Source: Diatrype stigma (taxonomy: Eukaryota > Ascomycota > Sordariomycetes > Xylariales > Diatrypaceae). Taken from it: a stretch of 64,000 nucleotides of DNA. The stretch spans positions 56,670 to 120,669 of the forward strand of contig JAKJXP020000123.1 of assembly GCA_022225965.2 (NCBI GenBank). Reading direction: 5' to 3'. Shown here piece after piece: positions 57,275-64,000 of this stretch (positions within the stretch are counted from its first letter, which is position 1; every line of letters starts with the position of its first letter). Made by a program: the position numbers and the translations under genes. The notes under the pieces were generated by a model. The model searched no databases, had not been told where the DNA came from, and worked only from the letters and a program-made list of their open reading frames with translations.

Positions 57275-58039
57275 TAAGCTCCGGCTAGCATTTATTTTAA
57301 TACCTAAATACAAAAGACCACCCCTTAAAAAATCACCCATACCACCTAAGCTTCAGCGCCTTACAAAAGCTACAACACCCATTATACATATCCCCGAATA
57401 CAAAAACAGCCAATAAAAGCTCCTTACGGCTTCCCGAAAAAACCTACCCTAAAGGAAAATAACAATATTTTCCTTTCTTTTTTACATAATTTCTATTACT
57501 TTATATCTCGGTCCATACTAAACCAAATCGGGAAATTTCTTTACTTCCGAAAACCTTAATATCTAAATAATTGGATTCTAAAAGGGTTTTTTAATATCGT
57601 TACTTACCAGCGAAATAAAAATCATTACAGGAAAAAATATCTAAAAGCCAAATAATCTATATTTCAAATAACGGATATCCCCCCTTTATTTCGACCAAAC
57701 CTTAACCGATTAAGTCAAAACCTTTACCATTCGAATCCACTTAAATTCTATATTTAGATTTTAAAACAATTCCTTTTTATCTTTATTATTCGTTAAAAGA
57801 AAAATCTTTCTGTTACTAAAAAAATAATTATCCATTTATTACCATTTTTTCCCGATTAATATTCGGCTATATTTTAACAATTAGCCGTCCGATTTTAAAA
57901 CTTTTTATATCATTCGAACCGTTAAAAAGTTTATTTTCTAATTCTAATACGGTTTAGTCTTACCATTATTCTCCGTCGAAATAAAAATTCTTTTTAACCA
58001 ATAATAACCAACAACCTTACTAACAGCCGCCTTGTTTCC

Positions 58040-58725
58040 TTTAAGGGTTCAGAAAATTACGAAATCTAAACCATTAAAATCAAAACTTACTTAATTCGGA
58101 ACGGCCTAAATAAAGCCCTAACCGAATCCGTTAAAAAAAGCTTAACGCAAACGGATAATAATAAAGCCTTAACTACTATCCAGCTGCTTTGTAATAAAAA
58201 TTCCCTAACTTATATAAAATCTATTACAAGCCACAAAAAAATTTAAGCAGCCCTAAAAAAATAATACAAACCGTCGGGCTTTATAACCGAATTTCTTTTA
58301 TTAAAAGAATTCTTTAATTCTTCGGTAAAAGATTTCGATTCCATAAAGGCCTATTTAAATAAATTACGGTTTATAATAAACGAACTAAAAATCAACGACC
58401 TGGAATTGCCGAATAAAGTAATTATAACGTAAATATTAAATTCCCTACCGAAGGTATATAAATCCTTCGTCTAAAATATTATACAATCCCTCCGGCAGGA
58501 TTCCAACGCCGTTATTTCCGATATCCTATTTTTTTTTCTTATTGGATAAATCTAAAGGCCTAAAAAAAAAAGGGCAGATTTTCCTGTTAAAAAGAAAAGG
58601 AAAAAACAGCTGGAAAAAAAAGCAGCAGCCGTATTGCGGCTACTGTAAAATTCCTGGCCACTAGGAAAAAGACTATTATTTTTTATACCCTAATAAGGCT
58701 CCGAAAAACTGGAAGGACCGGCAGA
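58040..58725 (+). pseudogene. gag remnant (UBN2-like capsid and CCHC zinc knuckle)
   Basis: One frame reads GSENYEI*TIKIKTYL and further on FLLLKEFFNSSVKDFDSIK and LRFIINELKINDLELP, the style of copia Gag. A CGYCKIPGH segment at about 58636-58662 is a zinc knuckle whose last Cys is Tyr here. At least six in-frame stops. Not functional. Confidence 0.75.
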
Positions 58726-59519
58726 ATAATCGGGTAAAAAAATCCGGCCCGAAAACCGGCCCCAAAAATAAACGGCCGAAAAAAAAACCGGAAGAAAATA
58801 ATAAACCCTCGAAACGAAAGAAACGAAAGAAAAAGCAGGAAGAACTACTAAGGGCCTTAATCGATACAAACGACGAAAAAAGTCAGGTTAATATAATAAC
58901 CGAAAAATCAACGTCCGCAGAAATAAATCAGCTAAATCAGGATTTAACTAATCTAAACCCCCTATTTCCTCCTACTCCGAAAGAAATGAATATAAACAAG
59001 CCTAAAATAAGTCTATTCCAAAACGAAAATAACCCCATTAATTATATAAATATAACTAATAAAGACGTAAATTATTTGAAATTTAAAAAGTTTAATAAGC
59101 TAAATATAATAAAATTAATAATTAATAGCGATATAACGCTTTTTATTATAACTAATAAAAAATATTTATTTAACCTTTAACCAACGCATAAAACAATAAA
59201 ATAAAAACAAGCAAAATTCCTTACAATAAAAGAAATAAGGAAATTTAAACTAAAATATATAAATTCGGAAGAATATTATATAATAAAGCAAGTATATTAT
59301 ATTCCGGAATTAAAAATAAATTTATTATTCATTAATAAATTAAAAGGTTATTATATCTTAATAAATAATAACAATATCCAATTATATAATAAAAAAACCC
59401 GGAAACTAATTACCTAAGGATATCAAAAAATGGGCTATATTATATACCTTTTAAAGTAAAGGAAAATAAATACGGCTCGTACGATATACTAATTATATCG
59501 GAAAAAATTCCGAAAAATT

Positions 59520-60410
59520 AATTAATAACCTAACATAACAAAATGGGTCATATATCCTTAAAGCCACTAGCAGAATTTCTAGTATTAAATAATATCAAAA
59601 TCCTTAAGCAGGATTTATTAAAATTTAAGGACTAGAAGTATGAAATTTGCTATTAAGTTAAGGATAATAAAAAAATAAATAAAACCTCCTTAAATAATAA
59701 GGAATATAATACTTTCGAACGAGTCCACAGTAATTTAGAAAGGCCACTTTTGGTTACATATAATAGGTATAAATATTATATCACCTTCCTGAATAAAAAA
59801 ACCAGGTATTTGGAAATTAAATTATTAACTTCGAAATCGGAAGCTTTCGAAGCCTTTCAGGCTTATAAGCTGCAGGCCGAAAATCAAACAAATCAAAAAA
59901 TAAAACAATTATTTATTAATAATGGCACGGAATATATTAATAACCGTTTTGAAATTTATTTATAAAAATACGGTATTATCCATTATATAACTTCTGCTTA
60001 TATAAAGGAGCCTAATGGGCTTATAAAAAGGATAAATTTAACACTGTTAAATAAAGTCCGAAATTTCTTGATTTTCTCCGGCTTGCCAAATTATTTATGA
60101 AATAAAGCTTTATTAGCCGCGATATATTAATATAACCATATACCTTATAAATTACTTAAATATAAACAACCGTTCGAATTATATTATGGCTATAAGCCAT
60201 ATATTGCATATATAAAGACCTGGGGCTTTATAATGTATTACAATACAAATAAATACCGTCAAAAGCTGGACTCCCGTATAAAAAAAGGGGTATTAATAAG
60301 CTACGGTACGGAAAATAACCATTATAAAATCTGGGATTTAAAATCCAAAAAAGCCGTATGGGCTAGGAACGTTGATATTCTCGAAAATCACTTTATTCGG
60401 AACCAATAGC
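59520..60410 (+). pseudogene. integrase remnant
   Basis: NKMGHISLKPLAEFLVL at about 59540-59590 is the end of the HHCC zinc-binding region. TYNRYKYYITFLNKKTRYLEI and FINNGTEYINNRFE are the first two blocks of the catalytic core, with Asn in place of the expected Asp. ITSAYIKEPNGLIKR follows. Stops interrupt it. Confidence 0.8.
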
Positions 60411-61039
60411 CGTTAACAGCCGGTTAGAAAGGCCTAACGCCTTTTAAAACAGCTGGCAACGAGTTGGATTTATATACGGAAAGAAGGGCCGCCGGTCCGT
60501 ATAACCTACCCGGGACGTCCGAAGCCTTTAATACAGAAGAAAACGGCTTAGGAAGCTTAAAAAGCCTCCAGAAAAGCTCTTAGGAAAATTACCCTACAGG
60601 AAATAATCCCATATACCCCCATAATCAAAATAAAAAGGAGCAGCCAGTATTACTTAATACAGCTAATAATTTCGATTATAGGGCTATTAAAGGCCGTAGG
60701 TATGCCATTAAAGCGGCAACGGCTGCAGAAAAAGAAAATCAGGGTAATTCCCTTTAAGGTAATTCTGTTGCAAGAAATAAAAGACCGGCTAGCAGCAATT
60801 TAACTGCCGATAATAATAAAAGGATTCGAACAAATCCACCGGCAGCCCCTACGAATTCCGGCCCTACGGAGCCCGTACGGAACTGTATAGAAGTAAATAC
60901 GGATAATTTATTATATACCGTCGAAGATACGCTGCTGGCAAACCAACTATTAAGTATAAGTAAAACAAAAAAAGCCGACTTTATTTTATTAGCTTCTATA
61001 ATAAAACCTGCTACTTATAAGCAAGCCATGGCCAGTATA

Positions 61040-61790
61040 AACCGGGATTCCTGGTTTAAAGCCTACAAGGCTAAAATCGAGGAATTAGAAAAACAAAATA
61101 CATACACTATTATACCTATTCCTAAAAATAAAAATATAATAAGTAGCCGGTAATTATTTAAAGCCAAGCCTATTATAAACCCTAATTCCATTAAACCCAA
61201 TTGGATAATTAATACAAATAAAACGGAAAGATTTAAAGTCCGTTTTATCGTACAGGGTTATAATCAACAATTAGGGGTAAATTATTTGGAAACCTTTTCC
61301 ATTATAGCCAGACCAAAAACCTGGCATTTGCTGTTAATTATAGCTGTAAATAAAGGCTGGCCTATTATATAATACGACGTTCAGAATGCCTTTGTCCATT
61401 CGGATATCGATACGGAAATTTATATTAAACTTCCGAAAGGCTTATATATAAAAGCCGAAAGAAATACAAAGATGACTAAATTAAATAAAGCCTTATATAA
61501 CTTAAAGCAGTTACCTAAGCTTTGGTATAAATTCCTAGCTAACGTATTAATAAAGCTAGGATTTAAAGTATTTCCGTACGACGAAGGTATATTTATTAAC
61601 CCTTAAACAAATACAGTAATAATTTGCCACGTCGACAATTTATTAATAATAAATCCGTCGGAAGCAGCCATCGATAAGCTAACGGGTGAATTATTAAAAT
61701 CCGTTAAGCTGGATAAAATCGAACCAATAGCTACCTATTTAAGTAACGATATAAAGATAAATTACGAAAAAAAAAAATCCGTATAAGCCA
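61040..61790 (+). pseudogene. reverse transcriptase (RVT_2) remnant
   Basis: Recognisable copia RT blocks: KPIINPNSIKPNWIINT, RFIVQGYNQQLGVNYLETFS, YDVQNAFVHSDIDTEIYIKL, LNKALYNLKQLPKLWYKFL and CHVDNLLIINP at the active site, with Asn replacing one Asp. In-frame stops at several points. Confidence 0.85.
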
Positions 61791-61929
61791 AAAAAAATAT
61801 ACGGAAAAGCTATTCAAAAAATACAATATACGGAATAATCCGGAAATTAAGCCAGAAAATACCCCTTTTACTCCTGATATAAAGCTGAATAAAAATAAAT
61901 TTACTGCTTCTAAAAAGGATATAAATTCC

Positions 61930-62580
61930 TACCAAAAGCAAATAAGTTCTTTATTATACCTAGCTTTAAAAACCAGACCTAATATAACGTACGCTGTTTA
62001 TACGTATGCCCGATTTATGGCAAATCCAAACTTAAAGCACTTTAAAAAGCTAAATAAAATCTGGGGTTATTTATTAAAATTTCCTAATTTAGGGTTAGTT
62101 TATAACTGTTTAGGAGATTTAAAGCTACAAGCTTATATTAATTCAAACTGGAGAAATTCTTTAATGGAAAAAAAATCCACCAGTAAATATATAACCAGCT
62201 TAGCAGCTAAAGGAAATTTTAATCCTATAAGCTAAACCTTCTAACTTTAGAAATTAGTAGCTATAAATAACTATAAAGCCGAATATATGGCTTTAAAGGA
62301 AGCTTTAAAAGAAGCTATATATTTAGGCAGCATATTTAAATACCTAAATAAAAATTTAAATTTAAATTATACGAACCAATTACCGAAGGTCTTTATAAAT
62401 AATAACGATGCCCAAAAGCTAGCTAAAAATCCGGAATTCCACAAAAGAACAAAACACATCGATATAACCTATCATTATAATAAAAAGGTTATTAATAATA
62501 AACAGGCTGAATTATATTATATAAATACAGCCGAATAACTAATTAATATATTAACAAAGCCAATTTCGAAAGCAATTCTA
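61930..62580 (+). pseudogene. RNase H remnant and end of pol
   Basis: SLLYLALKTRPNITYAV, LKLQAYINSNWRNSL, KSTSKYITSLAAKG, YKAEYMALKEALKEAIYL and HKRTKHIDITYHYNK are the conserved copia RNase H blocks. Stops near 62235-62255 break it. Confidence 0.85.
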
Positions 62581-62897
62581 AATAAGCTTATTAAAATAAC
62601 TAATATAATTAACATATAATAATAGTTTTATTCCTACAAAGGTTTTTCCTACTATATATATATAAAAATATACAGGTTATTTTTCCTTGAATAGGTTTTT
62701 ACTGTATATATAATAAACAACTCCTTTTCTTAATAATAGGGTTTTTACTGCTTAAATTATACATAAAATACAGAAAATACAAAAAAAGAAACAAATTAAA
62801 CAGGTAATTTTTAATCGGTTTTATCACCTAATAATGAAACAGGCTTTTTCCTTATATACAGGTTTTCCTGCTCCAAGGCAAGCCGGCCCAAATAAAG

Positions 62898-62946
<49 letters not shown>
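62898..62946 (+). repeat. A49 homopolymer
   Basis: Forty-nine consecutive A directly after AATAAAG, inside the retrotransposon 3' region, between the RNase H end and the right LTR. AATAAA followed by poly(A) is the signature of a captured polyadenylated RNA end; it could also be slippage. Confidence 0.95.
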
Positions 62947-62947
<1 letters not shown>

Positions 62948-63201
62948 AACAAATAACCTACAATACGGTTAAATATATAACAGAATTAATAAACGTAGGT
63001 CAGCTAAAACAGAGCTTTATAACGGCCGAATCACTATAATACAGTAAATGTAATTATTAACGAACCACTAATTTATTCCCTTAAGGGACATATATACAGC
63101 ATTTCTAACTCTATACTCTAAATAAGGCTTATATAAGCTAATCCATACAGTTAAGGCTCATATAAATTAAAATTAACCCATATAACCCTTAAGGGGGGCT
63201 C

Positions 63202-63630
63202 TAGGATTAACTGGAAAAAGGAACAAATTCCTACTGGCTACGGAAGATTCCAGCACCTTCTAAACCGTATAATAACGTAATTATATAATTACGAGCTTAC
63301 GTAGCTATAGGGGTTCTGCCCCTGGACAAAAACACACTAAGCCTAAAATGAAACAGCTGCTGGGGAATAAGGGGGCCCGTCCCCTTATCCAGAAAATTCT
63401 ACAACCTTCCATAACCTTCCATAACTCCCTATAAGCCTAATACTTACAGCGGCCTATCCAATATAAATACAGGTACCTGCCGCCTACAGATAGCTGTAAT
63501 ATAATGAATAGAATCACGGAAAATCGTACATACAGACTTGTCCATATACAGTATTCACAGTAAAATCCTTATACTCTTTTGCTTACCCTATACAGCTAGA
63601 ATCCTTCCATTGCCTAGATCTTATAAATTA
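63202..63630 (+). repeat. right LTR of Ty1/copia element (429 bp)
   Basis: 429 bp, colinear with the left LTR. Most differences are transitions, with this copy usually keeping G/C (for example CTGGGGAATAAGGGGGC where the left has CTAGAAAATAAAAGGGC). It is therefore the less mutated copy. Confidence 0.93.
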
Positions 63631-64000
63631 CCCTCTTGGTTGGTTGCCATTAACTAATCTCACGGTTATCTATGTTTCAGCTGGTTCCTGATAGGTCCTT
63701 CGCCATATCACACGAGGCTGCCGATGTGCGACTGCATGAATCTGCTGGGTTTGCCACGTCGAACAGGGCGATGTAACTATCATGGAGTCACCTCCCAATC
63801 CTTCGGGAATAAGGCTGCTTTTCCCTCCCCCTTTTGGCTATACAGGGGGGGTTGTGTTAATTAACAGTGACTATGTCACCATCTAAACCTAGGTATCTTC
63901 TGTTATTCGCTCCATGAGGGTGTTCCCAATGAGGGAACGGGAATGTCGGTGCCCCTGACCATTCTTGACAAGGGGGGGGGGGGGGGGGGGGGGGGGGGGG
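63631..64000. other. right flank of the retrotransposon, ending in a G run
   Basis: Composition returns to normal at once after the LTR. No gene seen. CCTAGG at 63888-63893. The last 29 bases (63972-64000) are all G and reach the window edge. Confidence 0.7.

Larger units (their letters stand above)
56846..63630 (+). mobile_element. full-length decayed Ty1/copia LTR retrotransposon
   Basis: 6785 bp with matched LTRs and the order gag, zinc knuckle, integrase, reverse transcriptase, RNase H, which is the copia order (integrase before RT). Internal DNA is strongly AT-rich, and the reading frame carries many TAA/TAG stops, several at places where the protein family has Trp (TGG to TAG/TAA). Catalytic-looking Asp positions read as Asn. 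These changes are all G-to-A or C-to-T, as in RIP. A purine tract (AAGGGGGG) at 63191-63198 just before the right LTR is the candidate polypurine tract. No clear target-site duplication. Confidence 0.95.

Noticed and set aside
56836..63640. Target-site duplication around the retrotransposon
   Set aside because: The five bases outside the LTRs (TTATC on the left, CCCTC on the right) do not match; RIP or recombination may have erased it.
63960..64000. Telomere at the end of the window
   Set aside because: The end is pure G, with no TTAGGG repeats.
1..64000. tRNA, rRNA, CRISPR arrays or operons
   Set aside because: No tRNA-like T-arm in a cloverleaf context or rRNA sequence was seen. CRISPR and operons are not expected in this nuclear fungal DNA.

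Overview
The window is nuclear DNA from a filamentous ascomycete (Pezizomycotina). The evidence is short GT-AG introns with GTAAGT-like donors and CTAAC-like branch points, GC-rich exons in a looser intergenic background, fungus-specific families (OM14-like, Rad26/ATRIP, CE5, AA14, GH128) and a retrotransposon decayed by what looks like repeat-induced point mutation (RIP). The GH3 enzyme closely resembles Trichoderma Cel3A, which suggests Sordariomycetes; that placement is inference.

Layout. 0-20.7 kb is housekeeping-rich: a beta-carbonic anhydrase cut by the window edge, a four-exon amidase, a GPI-type GH128 glucanase, the peroxisomal 3-ketoacyl-CoA thiolase, an OM14-like mitochondrial outer-membrane protein, MIA40, a NIF3-like protein, thiamine pyrophosphokinase and CDP-diacylglycerol synthase. 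20.7-23.7 kb is gene-free and holds an inverted-repeat unit with long pyrimidine tracts. 23.7-31.6 kb holds the checkpoint protein Rad26/ATRIP and an unrecognised 1427-residue membrane/coiled-coil protein. 34.2-45.3 kb holds a two-domain GFA/CENP-V-fold protein, a putative PD-(D/E)XK nuclease-like protein, a beta-hydroxyacid dehydrogenase, a CE5 acetylxylan esterase, an alpha/beta hydrolase and a fungal protein of unknown function. 46.3-54.8 kb holds a Cel3A-type beta-glucosidase, an AA14 lytic polysaccharide monooxygenase and a class V aminotransferase-like enzyme resembling ergothioneine Egt2.

From 54.8 kb the window becomes repeat territory: a ~495-bp inverted-repeat element with hAT-like ends, then a complete 6.8-kb Ty1/copia retrotransposon with two 429-bp LTRs. 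Its coding capacity is destroyed by stops and by transitions. The last bases are a run of 29 G.

Functional themes. Three secreted plant-cell-wall genes (CE5, GH3, AA14) lie within about 12 kb and could act together on xylan and cellulose. Two mitochondrial biogenesis genes (OM14-like, MIA40) are neighbours, and the carbonic anhydrase has a likely mitochondrial presequence. Gene models were built by hand from splice signals and reading-frame continuity; none has transcript support here.
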